A stretch of 64,000 bases of DNA. It comes from Siniperca chuatsi. Lineage: Eukaryota > Chordata > Actinopteri > Centrarchiformes > Sinipercidae. The position numbers and the translations under genes are program-made. The stretch lies in NCBI RefSeq assembly GCF_020085105.1, contig NC_058065.1, positions 4,385,718 to 4,449,717 of the forward strand, in the 5' to 3' direction. The notes beneath the pieces were generated by a model. That model was not told where the DNA came from. It worked only from the letters and a program-made list of their open reading frames with translations, and did no database searches. Shown here in pieces: positions 1 to 13,037 of this stretch (the stretch's first letter is position 1; each line of letters begins with the position of its first letter).

Positions 1-914
1 GGGCTAATGGCAAGCTGTGCTGGCAGCGCTGTGTGAGTGTGTGAGCGGTTGGAATTGTCGTACTGTGCATAGCTGGTTTGCTAAAGTTCATTACTGCATG
101 TGTGTGCACATGTGTGAAGTTCAGAGTCCTGTGTGTGTGTGTGTGTGTGTGTGTGTGGCTCAAATTTCACTATGTGTTCATGTGTGTAAAGCTTTCAGAA
201 ACTTTGTTTTTGATTGTGCGAGTGACACTAATGAAGAGATAAACTCTCTGCCTCACATCCCTGTTTAAGTGTCATTGTTTCTGCAAGCCCAATTCAAAAA
301 TCATCCTTAAACCGCGTTAAAGCGGCAAAAGCTTAAACGCTGCATTAATCCTAATTTGGTGGATTCAAAATAAGCATTTAAAGTGTCAGTGTGTTAAAGT
401 GCGACAGTAAACAAGCCAAAGGAAATAATCAAGAGTAAACGAGAGACAGACAGAGGTAGTTTATGTGTCACTATTAAATTCTCTTCCTGTGACGTATCCT
501 CGCAAGCTCTCTAAACGAAGCAGGTAACTTCAATTAAGCCAATTTGTCGCACACATTCAGCCCTCCCTGCCTGCTCCGCCTCGCTTGTTTCTGAATGTGG
601 ATCCCACTGCTGCACTCTAAAACATACAAGTTCAGCTGGGGTTACACTAGCATCGAAACAGGGCTAGTAAACACCTAAAGGTTCCTGTCTAACAGTGTAC
701 TTTCCCTTTTCCCTACCAGACGTTGACTCTTTGATCCAAACAATCTGAGGATTTTTATCTATGTTGTCAGCTGCTATTACTTCAACATTAAGCCAGGATC
801 AGACCGCACGATGCTTGCACGAGCTTGATAATGGCTCAGTGCAACAACAGAACACTCCAAATTAAATGACAAAATATGTTGTTTGTTCATGCCGTCTAAA
901 AACAACACAGAAGC
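1..914. other. Intergenic sequence
   Basis: No gene is seen. It contains a GT dinucleotide repeat (130-157) within a wider TG-rich stretch. The small ORF over it is simply the repeat translated. Confidence 0.7.
130..157. repeat. GT microsatellite
   Basis: About 14 uninterrupted TG/GT units. Confidence 0.95.
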
Positions 915-2297
915 GTTTTCTGACCTGACGGCGACATAATTTCTCTGATACAAATCACTGTTGAGTTTTTGTAGTTTTATGGCATGACACGGCGCTTGTT
1001 AAGGTTTGATTAGGTTTAGCGAAAGATAAGAAAAATAAAAGAAAAAATAAGCACTTTGTTAGGGAAACATCGCATGGCTTGGGTTAAAATTACTACTTCG
1101 TTAAGGTAGGGGACCTTCGTCGTCATGGTTACAATAATAAACACTTAAGGTTTGGAAACGATGGTGCTCGTGCTTTAGAAAATACAATGTTGACTGTTTG
1201 TTGGAAACGGGTAACAACAGGAGTGTTGACCACCCCAACCTCCTTCCCACGCAGACTTTGTCGTTCTGTAATAACGTCACCTAACTTCCTCCTTTGCTCG
1301 CGTAATTAATATGAGCGCTAGAGGGCGCTGTCACTTGACCGTAAACATCCAGTGTGTTTTGGAGCACTTGCTGACAGGTCCGATGCTGTCGACAGTCTCG
1401 ATGTGGAAGGTAACAAGTCACATTGTTAGACTGCTGATTCTGCATCCAGGATGCTTCCCGATGCTTCCCAGGTTGCCTTTGTTGCCTTCCCTAATTTAGT
1501 TTGACGACACGTGGTATGGTTGAAAGCAATGGAAAAATCTTGTAAGCTGACCTTGAGTTTAGATTGTTTTGTCAAACTAGTTTGACAACGTCTACAAAGT
1601 GCTTCTTGATGCACGGTTGTCGACATTCCTGATCGCAGAAGTCTATTTTTGGCCACTATTCCCCGATCACCTTTGCACGTTAAGCTAGTTGTCATAAGCA
1701 AGTTATGCTTGGCCAGGGTTCAACTTTTCTGGCATGTCAGGAATTTGGAGGCTGTCCTCCCAAGCAGTGTCATTCGTTTTAGAGTGTCCCCAGCCTTAAT
1801 TGGCTGTAGGAATTATGACAGGAGCAAAGGACAAAGTCGTGAAGTTATTATAGAGCGACAAAGTTCATGTTTGGAGGAGGTCGATGGTAACCCTGAATTT
1901 ACGAACTCTAGCGAGATTTGTAAGCGATGTTTCTTCATTGTGCACCAAGTAGTTTTGTTGCCTAAACCTAAATCTCGTTAGATTTTCCGCAAATCCTGTG
2001 TTACCATCTAGACAGGATCAGGTCGAGGTGGGTGGATGGGTTAACAAAACATTGGACTTTGACTGTTTGTTTCCTGTTTCCAACCGCTCCATAACGTTAA
2101 CTAAGGGTTCATTATTGTAACCATGACAACTAAGGTCCCCTAACCTGAATGTAGAAGTGATTTTAATCCAAACTACAATGTTTCCCTAAACCTAACCAAG
2201 TGGTTTTTGTGTCTAAACCTAACCAAATCTTAACCAGAGCGTTGTCACGTCATAAAACGGATTCATCTCTCAGTGATTTGTAGTCAGATCAGAAAAC
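915..2297. mobile_element. Decayed DNA transposon with long terminal inverted repeats
   Basis: The left arm (about 915-1157) and the right arm (about 2087-2297) are diverged reverse complements. The best segment is TAGGGGACCTT(A/C)GT.GTCATGGTTACAATAAT at 1107-1140, matched in reverse at about 2107-2146. The TTTTCTGACCTGAC / GTCAGATCAGAAAA pair lies at the outer ends, and TTAGGGAAACAT pairs with ATGTTTCCCTAA. About 0.9 kb of interior shows no transposase ORF. This is a non-autonomous foldback or MITE-type element; the family is not identified. Confidence 0.7.
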
Positions 2298-4261
2298 ATT
2301 TCCATGTGCCTAGAGGGCATGTACAAAAATTATATTTTGTTGTTTATTGATCACCTAATCTCGCATCGTGACTATCTCAAAAAATATTTCATGTAGTCTG
2401 ATCCCAGTGTTAAGGACGTGGTTGTTGTTTTAATTGAAGCATTTCCTTTTGTGACTGTCCTCAGAGAAAACAACAGCATCTTTTGTCTTTTCAAATGCCT
2501 TTAAAGACCTCTATTTACATTTTTTAATTAATGACCTGTTGCGGTCGTGTGAAGAATGACTGTCTAAGTAGCAAATGTAGTGTGACATTATACTGCTGCA
2601 AAACATCTTAGAGTAGATGCCGGATGGGTGTTTGGGCTTAAATAACATTTCTTTTAAACAATTTTCTTTTTAACAATGAGGGTAATTTCCATCATGATCT
2701 TTCCCAGTTTTGGTGACTAAATTTACCAACAGACCTTAAGCATAGATGGGGCTGATAAGAAATTGCACATATAAATCATTATTGATAAAACTGAAAGCAG
2801 TTATGAGAACGTGTTGTTCCTTTCTGATTTAAGCCCTCAGAGGCTGCAGTTTGTTGAGCAGCAACTGTTCTCATATGCCAACACAAAGTGAAGTGTCAAC
2901 AGCTGCAAACTTAATGCATTATTCCTTTTGAAAGCATTTAGGTAGACATAACATCTGAACATGAAAATACATTTTCGAGACAAACAGACGTGATAGACAG
3001 GATGGGCATCAATAGCTATGCTTGCTAAGGTGTATATCACCTTAATACTCCCATTTAATGATCCCATTTTCCTTTGTTTGACATATCTGGAAACAAACAG
3101 GTTGAGTTCAAGTATATTGTCATGCTGTGTCTCAGGGTTGTCACCTTTAAGCAAAGTAGGCCAGAACATACATTGAAGGATCATGAATGGTCGCAATTTA
3201 TCTTTTTAAAGGAGAAATATAGAAACATGAAACTCACCAAATGAAGGGCCATCAGTGATCAATACGACAATCTGGCTATGGGACTATAGGTGACATTAGT
3301 GAGGTATGTTTGTATTCTCTGAGACACAGGTGACACTAAATTAATTGAATGATTTTGTAAGAAGATTGTACATGTATAATGTTATTTTCAGTTGTTAGAG
3401 GACATGTATACTGTACATACTGCATTGTACTGTTTTAATTTCACTTGAGGGACTTGATATTCCTGTTTCTATGACCCTCTGGTTTATCAAACCTTTTCAA
3501 ACCCGAAAAACTGGCTGAACATAAAACTACACAGTGGTCACAACAAATAAAAAAACAGTTGGTGATTGAGATGACAAGTTTCCACCCAACCACAGCAACA
3601 TGCATCACATACACCAGTGGGAATGTGGGAATAAATGAATCAGTGTGGGCAACCACACTCTGAAAAACTATGGATCTCTTGGCATCCAAAACATGCTCAC
3701 ATACACACCTTAAGGTTCCTTGCTAAAACAGAAACTTTCCTGGACATAATACTGGCCTGCATGATCATCATTATTATATTTTTTTATTTCTTGAGACCTA
3801 GAACCAAGTTGTGTAAGAAAGGATCAAAATGGTTTGTGAATTTTCTGTGGTTCCTCCATGTTTTCACTGTGAAAAATGTCCTCAGAGGTTCCTTGAATCT
3901 TTTTAGCTTGCTAGTGTGTGTGGCCCGTATCAGGAAATGCCAGGGCAGCTGGGAGATCCTGTGGAGATAAGTGGCGCCAAAGGCACCGCTGATGTCACTG
4001 TCTCTGGACCGAGAACCCTCCCTCTCTCCCTTGACCTCCTCCACTCTGACAGAAAAATGCCAAGTGAGGAGTTTGGTTCCAAAACAAGGTAAAGCTGCTC
4101 CTTCCAACACAATAAAATCCGTATGGAAGTGCAGTCAAGTGAGAAGCTGCAGACTTTCACTCACAAAGTACTGTAGCATTTTACTTTTTACACTTAAAGT
4201 GTTGCTCATTCATGCCTCATAAGACACAGAAAAGTGACTGATCACACCAAATCTCTGGAAA
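2298..4261. other. Intergenic sequence
   Basis: No gene, RNA or clear repeat is recognised. It is AT-rich. Open frames on either strand are short, have no family signature and lack splice context. Confidence 0.6.
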
Positions 4262-4555
4262 CTACAGCTGCACCTAATGATTATTTTCATAGTCGATTAA
4301 TCCCATGATTGTTTTTCAGATTTATCCATTAATCCTTTACTCTCAAAGTAAATCATTAAAAAATGTAAAAAATGCTTAGCAAGTTCTGAGAACGTAGGGT
4401 GATGTCTTCAAATTTCTTGTTTAGTCTGACCAACAGTCCAAAACCCAAAGATATTCAATTTACAATGATAAAGAAGCAATTTCTCATATTTAAGAAGCTG
4501 AATACGGAGAATATTTGGCATTTCTGTTGCTTGATAAACAACTTAAACAGCCAAT
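4262..4555. repeat. Teleost interspersed repeat (CGATTAAT family), copy 1
   Basis: It begins CAGCTGCACCTAATGATTATTTTCAT and CGATTAATC, and continues with GTCTGACCAACAGTCCAAAACCCAAAGATATTCA (4424-4457), a string I know from a very common fish repeat. It is diverged and carries no coding capacity. Related copies lie at 19033, 22281 and 32714. Confidence 0.6.
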
Positions 4556-6125
4556 CCAAAGGGTAAAAAGAAGAATTCCCAGGGGTCACAAGATGATTAA
4601 CTGGATAAGTTCTTTTTTCTAGAGAAATACTGGATATTTTACGTCGTAACAACGCAAACAGAGAACAGAGTTCAAGCAAGTTATTAACATTCTTAGCATG
4701 GAAACATCTATTTTGGGATGTTGTTGTAAGAAAGTACTGAACTTTCCTCTTGGACTCAAAAACAAATGCAGTTCAGTGTGGAGTCCACGTTTTTCTTATG
4801 AAATCTACCACATCCAAGGATGGATATGTAAGTGTCACTGTATATAGTAGTACAGGTGAGGCATATGTGTATGCAGAGGCCATGTTATTGCCTGTGTTTA
4901 ACTCCCACATGGGGCCCCAGTGCATTGTGGGAGTGGGGGTGGCAGAGCATAGCCATCTGCAGCAGAATCACAGCAATGTTTTATCTGGGGAGAGAAAGAG
5001 AAAGACAGAAAAGGAGAAAGTGAGCAAAAAAGTGAAAGAGAGAGACACAGAAAGATTACATTTAATCAATGTCAAAACCTCAAAATCAAAACCCCAAGAA
5101 AAAAGTGCAGACTTCATTTGGAAGAGTTTTTGTTGATAAGAAAATTATGCAATAACTAGAATCAGAAGTGCAACTTTCAAAACAAATATTGAAATTTCTA
5201 TGATTTCAGCATCTCACCTTTACCTGAAGGAATGTAGCCCCACAGACGCAGCATCTTGTGTTTTTTAACAAAGAGCCATTTGCAGTCTGAACATCTCACA
5301 ACACATCTGTTCATTTTGACATCCCAAAAATGATTATACATGATGATTGTGTGGTCATCTGTTACTTTATCCAAACCCAACAGGTCCTGACAAAGTATTG
5401 TATTTCGGGGGGAATTCAGGCTGTTTTGCTTTCTCTCTTTGTCTCTCTGTCGGGACCAATTGTCTTTGTCCACGTGTGTTATTTGCTTCATGTAAATACA
5501 CAACGCTCAGTGGAAAGAGCAAGAGAGACAGAGTGAAGCCAATGCCTTAGATTTGCCTGGCAAACTTTTGACTTAGGTAAAAACACTAAATTGTAACCAA
5601 CATTTGCATTATCCAACAGTAATGCATTTTGGATAGATTTTTGCATTTTTCTTGTGGACTTGTTTATTTTTTTTTAATGGACTTGTACTTTATTGGATGG
5701 TTTACAGTGGATATAAAGATTGGGAAGGTGAAGTAGCTGACAGAGCTGACATACAGCTAATACCATTTTATGCTTTTTAAAAAGAGAAACAGAAAAACAC
5801 AGAGAGGGACAGACAGAAAAAGAGTGAGAGACATAGATACAGCAACAGAGAGAGAGACAGTGGAGGTCCTTGGCAGAGCCTCGTACAGCTGTTGAGTGCT
5901 GTCACACTGTTCAGAAAGGCCAGAACTATTATCTATGACTGTGTATACACACACACACACACACTGTAGGGATTAAGACAGCGACAACACTTTGAATAGA
6001 CCTCCGTACTGTCTGATTGGACACAAACAAGAGGTTCACTGAGTTTCTCATAACAAGTGGGTGTGAAGTCCAGACTGATGACCAGCTCCCTGTACCACAA
6101 CACAGTAAGTTTTCACACGCACACA
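4556..6125. other. Intergenic sequence with purine-rich patches
   Basis: No gene is supported. A 128-codon frame at 4750-5136 has a lysine/glutamate-rich half produced by an AG-rich stretch (4985-5060). It has no homology I recognise and no promoter or splice context. An AC microsatellite lies at 5947-5964. Confidence 0.6.
5947..5964. repeat. AC microsatellite
   Basis: Nine AC units. Confidence 0.9.
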
Positions 6126-6575
6126 TACACCACATGGCCAAAAGAATGCAGACGCACAAACATTACAACCATATGTGATTGTTGAACACGTCATTCAAAA
6201 GACATGGATATTAATCTGCAGCTGGAACAGCCTCCACTGATAAGGCCTGGCTCCAGTTCCTCTCAAATTTAGTCACCAAACTGGGAAAATTTTTTCTTTA
6301 TGTTTTGAGCGTGGAAGTTCATTCTTGATTCAGTGGGAAGAACAACAAAACAATTAAAGGTCAAAGGTCCAATTACCAGCTTTTGGAGCTTTAAATTGCA
6401 TCGTGTCATATATAGCGGGCGATTGTAAACCCTGTCTCGGCTCTGGGATGGTTAGAACTTTCGTCCACCCACCCACTGACTCCCGGTCAATTACTTTGAC
6501 AACTTCTGAGAAGATGCTTGATGTCTGCGGCGTACACGAAAATATCCGTCCGCATACTTTTGGCCATATAATGTA
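6126..6575. mobile_element. Non-autonomous Tc1/mariner-like element (MITE)
   Basis: The left end TACACCACATGGCCAAAAG and the right end CTTTTGGCCATATAATGTA are inverted repeats, each flanked by TA, the target site of Tc1/mariner transposons. Inside, CAGCTGGAACAGCCTCCACT matches a fish Tc1-type element I know. It is about 450 bp with no intact transposase. Confidence 0.7.
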
Positions 6576-7223
6576 ATTCATGGTATGATTTGGGAAAATT
6601 ACTCAGTCTGACCTGTATTCATGCATTATCATAAAGTTGTCATGCAATATGATGAAAGTGACTTTAAATCCATTCCAGTTTTTCATATTCATCACAAAAA
6701 TGCAAAAGAACTGCAAAATTAAACTTCTGGGTTGTTTCGTCCCTCCAACCTCGGACATCCAGTCCAACTGGCTTTCTCTCCTTACAGTAACTAACAGCTC
6801 ACTAATAACTATTCAATTGCATTTTTCAGTGATCCTTCCCTGCATTATGTCTCACGTCTACATCTTTACAACAGGAAATACTTTACATTATGATGCTCTG
6901 AAAATGCTCTTTCATTGTGACCATAAAATAAATTCAGTTTAGAGTTATTTGATTTATTTTGTAACCTAATCCAATATAAACTCAATAAAAACTACTGTAT
7001 ATCTATTGTTTGCCTACTTACCAAAACATGTGAACATTTTTAGCTCTCCCCAATGTCTAAAACAATGAGAAACAAGAACAAAACACTACTATAAACTCGT
7101 TGACCTCTGAAAGGAAATCCAACATGACGCGCCCTCTAATCGTGGCAGTGTCACATCACATCATCCAGTTTTAGAAAACGCTGCTGTGGCAGACAATAAA
7201 AATAAGCAAAGAAGAGTTTGTCT
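6576..7223. other. Intergenic sequence
   Basis: AT-rich. The open frame at 6637-6942 has no family signature. Nothing else is seen. Confidence 0.55.
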
Positions 7224-7262
7224 ATAAGGGACCCCTCTAGTCGGACCAGAGGGGTCCCTTAT
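7224..7262. repeat. Perfect 15-bp hairpin
   Basis: ATAAGGGACCCCTCT (7224-7238) and AGAGGGGTCCCTTAT (7248-7262) are exact reverse complements around the 9-base loop AGTCGGACC. The stem is GC-rich in AT-rich surroundings. No known RNA gene is recognised. Confidence 0.85.
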
Positions 7263-7556
7263 CCTCATAATGATTTCATACATGTTCCCAGTCTGACCTT
7301 GTGTGATCTTGTGAACAAGCATAACATTAGGTAATAGCTAATTGGCACCCTCCTCAAATGTTGTGCCTTGTCACAGAACACATTATAGGGGAGAAATCGA
7401 AACTAAATCAAATCCCCTCAAGCCAGTTAGAATACTTGTTTCTGTTGTCAACAACTCACAGCTCCAAGGAAGGAGCATCAGTCCATCTGGGTATGAGGGT
7501 TTGTTAACGTTCACCATCCTCATCACTGTCTTCGATTTACATCCAAACAAGACTAG

Positions 7557-8072
7557 TCTACACAGCGGTGGTTTGAGCTAAATGCTAACATCAGCCTGCT
7601 AACATGCTGACAATGACAGTGCTAATTGATGTTAAGCAGGTATAATGTTCACCATCTTAGTTGAGCGCATTAGCATGCTAATATTTGTTAATTAGCACTA
7701 ACCACAAAGTACAGCTGAGGCTGATGGGAATGTCATTAGTTTTGCAGGTATTTGGTCATAACTGGTAAATTAAAATTTTGACCTGATGATGACGCTACAT
7801 GCAAAGTCAGGGAATCAAACCAACGTTATGACAATTCATCCTGAGGGGAACATGAATGTGTGGATCAAATCTGGTGGCAAACCATCCAATGGTTGTTGAC
7901 TCATTTCACTAAAAAACACAAATGTGAACCTCACGGTGGATCTAGAGGAAAAGTCAGGGGATCACTCAATCACTGGGGAGAATAGCTGTACAAAAATTCA
8001 CGATAATCCATCCAATAGTGTGGGCCAAAGTGTTGGACCGACCAACGGACCAACACTGACAGCCTCACTCTT
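7557..8072. repeat. Teleost interspersed repeat (GCTAACATGC family), long copy
   Basis: It contains GCTAAATGCTAACATCAGCC, TAGCACTAACCACAAAGTAC, AGCTGAGGCTGATGGGAATG and TTCATCCTGAGGGGAACATG, then a diverged internal repeat unit with AATCCATCCAATAG and a GACCGACCAACGGACC end. I recognise this as a very abundant percomorph repeat but not its formal name. A truncated relative lies at 46886. Confidence 0.7.
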
Positions 8073-11000
8073 AACTTAGCTGGCTGCCTTCCTAAGTTTT
8101 ATTTATTTATTGCTCTTTCAGAAACGCTAATCTTAAACTAAAATATGAAAAAAATACCAATTCCCACTAATAATAAAGAGAATCACCATAATTACTGTGA
8201 AGTAATATACATAAAAGAAAGAAACTTAACTCAATTACTCAGGGTCCATTTTGGTTTTTACACTGTCCTTGTTCGTGATTTTAGCCTTTACAGGCAGATT
8301 TTCTATTGGATTTGAAAAGGGAACTTTTGTTCTTTTAATGCAGTGTAACCCCAAGTAAGGGGACAAAGTATTGGATGAAACTAAAGCTGAATAGACCTTT
8401 TTCACAGCGCTTATTTTGACTTGTCAAACACAGGTGTACCGAATAACATTATTAATTCCTGCTTTGCATATCAATAACTGCTGGGACGGAGCCATCATTA
8501 ATGGTAGCAGTTACACCTGTGCTTCCCTGCTATAACAAGTCACAATGTCTGCTTTGGAAAAGGTTTATGATAAATGATAATAAAACAAGAGTGAGTCTCA
8601 GATGGAAAGACTTTTGACAGGTGATGCTCTTCAAGCATTGTCAACACAGCGGATGAGTTTTGTGTCTTTTTTGTGCAAAAACATTTGTGAAATGAAACAG
8701 TTCATGTTCTTAATAATATTAATTCAGTAAAACCCAACTTGTTACTTGCTTTATTATAATTTAGCCAAATACAACTGAATCTAACACTTAACTTGAGGTC
8801 CTTCGTTAAGCATCATGAACAGATTCTTAAACTGCTGGAAGCAGGGATAACCTTTACTTTTATTTAGTCATCAGACAAATATTATATCACTTCATTAATT
8901 ATCCTGTTGCCTCTCGGAAAAGTCTGAAACCTATTACTTTTTCAAATGTTGTGATTAGTTTATCATAGTCTGGATATAATTTAAGTGAAGTGGTACAAAT
9001 ATTAATTCAGTGTGTGGAAGAATCAAAAAGTGTGTTTATGTGGACTTCTACTTCAATCCTGAAATCTGCTTAAAATTGCGATTTCACCGAAGAAACTTGG
9101 ACCTCTCTTGTTTTTGAAGTGGCCCTTTATGCATGCATGTTGCCTGTTGCCTTCCTATACGGTGGCAACAGCTTGTCTATAAAAGTTTTGGGGTATTGAG
9201 TTACATTCCCCAAATATCGCGTTCTCATTGTAAGATTGCATAAGAGTCACGTCATGCTCGGAGCATGGGCCGCCTCAGCTTTAACGTGGTGTTATTTTCA
9301 AACTAGCCTGGTCATGCCGACACGTATTTTTGGGAAGCTGCGTATTAAATTTAGAGCTGTCAGCGCCGCGTCACCCCCGACTCTCTCCAGAGAGGAAAAT
9401 AAAGAGGAGAACAAGTCATGTTTCAGAAGAGGTGGTTCAGTTCAACAGTGTTCGACTGCTTGGTGACTGATCCTAAACTCAACCTCAAAACATCAAACTC
9501 CATTTTCTGAACGCCTTATCAGGGCTCAGAGGAGCCGCCACTGCTGCTTGGGGACTTGAAATGACTACACAGGAACATAATCCAGAAGGAAATTCTGCAA
9601 ATCTGACAGCAAACAACTGTTTAGTGAATAAGAATGGGAGGAAAAACAAGGAGATGTACAGTATTCGTCTAACAGCTTGGCAAAGGTCAAGATTTGCATA
9701 TAAATGCTATGGCAGCAGGTCTTGATATGAGTGCTTATGGCATTGAGCTCTGAACAGAATTAATGAAAATCATTTGATGCCAGAGCTTCAAGCCTCACAA
9801 TAAGTTTGTCCTTCGTTGAGTTTATACTATGCAATTGCATCTCTGCAGCGTGCGTCATCATCTGCTCTGGTTCAATATAGAAGTATTGTTTATTTGACCT
9901 TTGTTGAAGAAGAGAAGGTTGCATGCTCACTTTTCAACGCCCACATGCCTTTCATGCAGTCATACTGGTATTCAACCAGTGAAATCGCCTTCCTCTACCT
10001 CCGCTGTGTACTGATTTTCTGTTTTGAGGTTGAACTCATCAACCTTTTGGGCACAAGCAGCACATTTCCCCCTCCAGTCTGCCTTTACAGTCTGATGTTT
10101 CGAGGCTCTGCCGCTGACAGCTCTTGCATGCCTGTCTCAGTGTAAAACAGTAGCTGTTGCAGATCATGGCAGGCACGCTGGGGGATTAAGACAGTGATAC
10201 CTGGCTCCATGACATAAGCGTGAACTGTCGTCAACGATTGACAATGTAACAGTAGATTTAGTGTGTTCTTTCCTTCTTCGGCTGATTCCGTGCCTCCTCC
10301 TGACCTTGAAACCTTTCAAACCATTTCCTCTCAGCTTCATCTGCGCTGCTTTGGAGATACGTGGTTTTCACATAGCAGCTACAGTGATGAAGGCTCATTT
10401 TTAACTCGCTAATGCCTCCTCCTCTGTGGTTGCTGTATGGGTTCGTGCGAGGACAAGGAAGGCAGCTGGGTGCCAGATGAGAACGGTAATTAGGCCGGTA
10501 TCCACCGGGCTTTGGTTACAGGTGCAGATCTGCCTGCAGGGATGAACAAAGCTGTCAATGGAAAAGATCATTCATGCTGAAACAACAGAAAGGAGGGAGG
10601 GGGAGGTTGGCTGGCTCCTGCTACAGAAAGCCAGAGCCAAGACAAGATAAATCGCTCTGAGTGGCATCGCGACAAGCCGAAAGCAGGCGTATAAATCATT
10701 TTCCTGGGTGCTTTAAGAGCAAAAGGAGAGGCTTTTATTTTAGCTGGAGAGCCTCTGTATAGATAGAGCCGACACCTGCCACGCTGCCCGGCCACTCAAC
10801 TACCTGCTGATAGTGTTGTTTTTAATCACGTGTTAAATTAGACAAGAGGGGCTTCTCGTGCTCACTCTTAGAGGAGCACAATGCAGAAATGATGTAGAAT
10901 TGCCCCCTCGCTGAGTTTCAAAGTGATGCTGAAGAATCTAAAAAAGGATTTAAACAGTTTTGGCCCACAAGGAGGCAGCTGGTTCGATATTGGACCGCTG

Positions 11001-11232
11001 CCTGGTGGAATGCACACTAGGAAATGTTACTCCACTGTCTCTTTAATGTTACTTTGATTCTATCTTTGCTCATGGGCTCGGCTGTGTATTTTCTCTGCAG
11101 TTTTTGTGTTTGCAAAACAACTTCTTAATCTCACCGGTTAAGTCCATTTAGTATCATAACAAAAACTGGAGGAATGTCCATAAAGTTGAGTGCAACATTT
11201 CAGGTTATCATAAGAGGAAGTATATATGTAAA
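8073..11232. other. Intergenic sequence
   Basis: No gene is recognised. The GC content rises at 10440-10800, where short ORFs appear on both strands without any family signature. This could be conserved regulatory DNA, but nothing in the sequence proves it. Confidence 0.5.
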
Positions 11233-11585
11233 CTGTACGGCCAAAAGTTTGTACAGACCTCTGTCCACATACTTTTCCTGATTTATCTTAATGCAACAGC
11301 ATACAAGAATATTAATAATATGCTTCCAACTTTGTGTCAACAGTTTGGAAAAGGCCTTTTTCCTGTTTCAACACGTCAGTGCCCCCATGAACGAAGCCAA
11401 CTCCATAAAGAGATGGTTTCCCCTGTTTGGTGCGGAAGAACCTGCACAGAGCCCAGACCTCAATCCCACCCAACACCTTTGGGATGAACTGGAACGCCGA
11501 CTGTGAGTCAGACCTGATCACCCACGTCAGTGTTGGACCTCACTAATGCTCTTGTGGCTGAATGGGAGCCAATCCAGAGTGTTTT
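11233..11585 (+). pseudogene. Tc1-like transposase remnant
   Basis: The left end has TACGGCCAAAAGTTTGTACAG, similar to the end of the 6126-6575 element. The frame from 11291 ends SPDLNPTQHLWDELERRL (11453-11506), the hallmark C-terminal part of Tc1/mariner DDE transposases, which cut and paste DNA at TA sites. Only the last part of the enzyme is present, and it stops at 11506; similar sequence continues to about 11580 in other frames (ACCTCACTAATGCTCTTGTG). The gene is dead. Confidence 0.8.
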
Positions 11586-13016
11586 TTACCCTCAGCTGAT
11601 GTACGCAGAACCAAAGAAGAAGAACCACACTAATTGCATGTGTATATAAATTTCTAACGACTTTTTCTTTCGCAGATTTGACACATCACCTTTTGAAAAT
11701 GACCTTTTCAGATGCGACAGTAGCAGAGGACGTGGCAGCAACAGCCTGACTCGAGGTTTTGTATGAGAAACTCCATCCTTCCATTCATCATTCATGCTTG
11801 CATCTTGAATTGTCTACTTGCCCTTGCTGTTGTCCTGCATCTTTCTTTGTCACACGCACATGCCACGCATTACAAACACACACCAGCTCCACCCTCAACT
11901 ATTAACATTTCGATGCGTATGCTTGCAGTTTTAGATGTATTTACATCCTTTGTTGCTCTGCAATGCACTTTGCGAGCAACCTGCTTTTTGTTAAAAGCAC
12001 TTTGTCGATAAATTTGACTTCCCTCGACACTCAATACTGAGTCCATTAAGGCGCAGAGCCATGGGGCTACTCTGTACGCAAGGGCCACTGGTTCCAGTAA
12101 GGTATATCTGCTGAGCTCTCATTAGCAAGCATCATCATATGTAATTCTGGCACGTGTAATGCCATTAGAGGGGATTTGGCATCTGTTATTTGAGTAATGG
12201 GATTAGCTGGGCGGTAAATCTCCAGGACCAGAACTGTAGGTCTTCCCCACTCAAAGGAAGACAGATCGACACACAACCCAACCCGCCTTTTCCACATGAG
12301 CGTAATGCAAGTCATCCCTTCGTCATGGCTGAATTCTCGCTAATTCTTACTCTCCTGGAAGACATTCAATGCGTTGCGCTTGTTTATACACATGAAAAGT
12401 GACGGAAAGAGTTGTGCCAAGAAGACAAAAAAATAAAGCTAGAGAGAGAAGTTCAAACCCTGGCTCCTTTCTCACCTCTGCACAGCTGACCGATCACAGC
12501 GTGAAGTGGGAGTGAGTGTTTCGGAGAGTTACACAAATGGCCGGACACAGATCCCCCTAATCTGACGTCAGAAAGGTGTGGGGGGAGGGGGGTTCCGAAG
12601 CCATTCTACCATCCGACAGGCACTTCTGATGGAGTATACTGACCCCTTTAATGTCCACAGTTTGAGAACTAGTGTGTGTCAGGACTTAACTTAAAATACT
12701 TTTTAGACCAATACAATTCTCAATAGTATTAATCTTCCTCTTATGTTTCTAAGCCCCCCTTGATTTTATGTACAACATAAAAACCCATAATAATGTGGAA
12801 TTTTTTAACTGAGTTACCCAAAGACAGCATTGGCCTCTGGCCCCACTCACAAGCAGCCATACATAAAAGATTTGAATAAGAAAACACTTCACCATACAGT
12901 TCAGGAAACTCTACTTCTTAATGGCAATATCTATATTTACCTGCCTCACTGCAGCTGGCAGGGTTTCAGTGACCTCAGAGCAAACTTACAAAGAGACAAA
13001 CAGAACTGAATGACGC

Positions 13017-13037
13017 AAAAAAAAAAAAAAAAAAAAA
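13017..13037. repeat. Poly(A) run
   Basis: Twenty-one uninterrupted A. No recognisable retrotransposon body precedes it. Confidence 0.9.

Noticed and set aside
2196..2240. Telomere-like CCTAAACCTAACC runs
   Set aside because: Only two or three irregular units, and they form part of the inverted arm of a transposon (915-2297).
4750..5136. 128-codon open frame with a Lys/Glu-rich C-terminal half
   Set aside because: The charge comes from an AG-rich low-complexity tract. There is no recognisable family, splice site or promoter.
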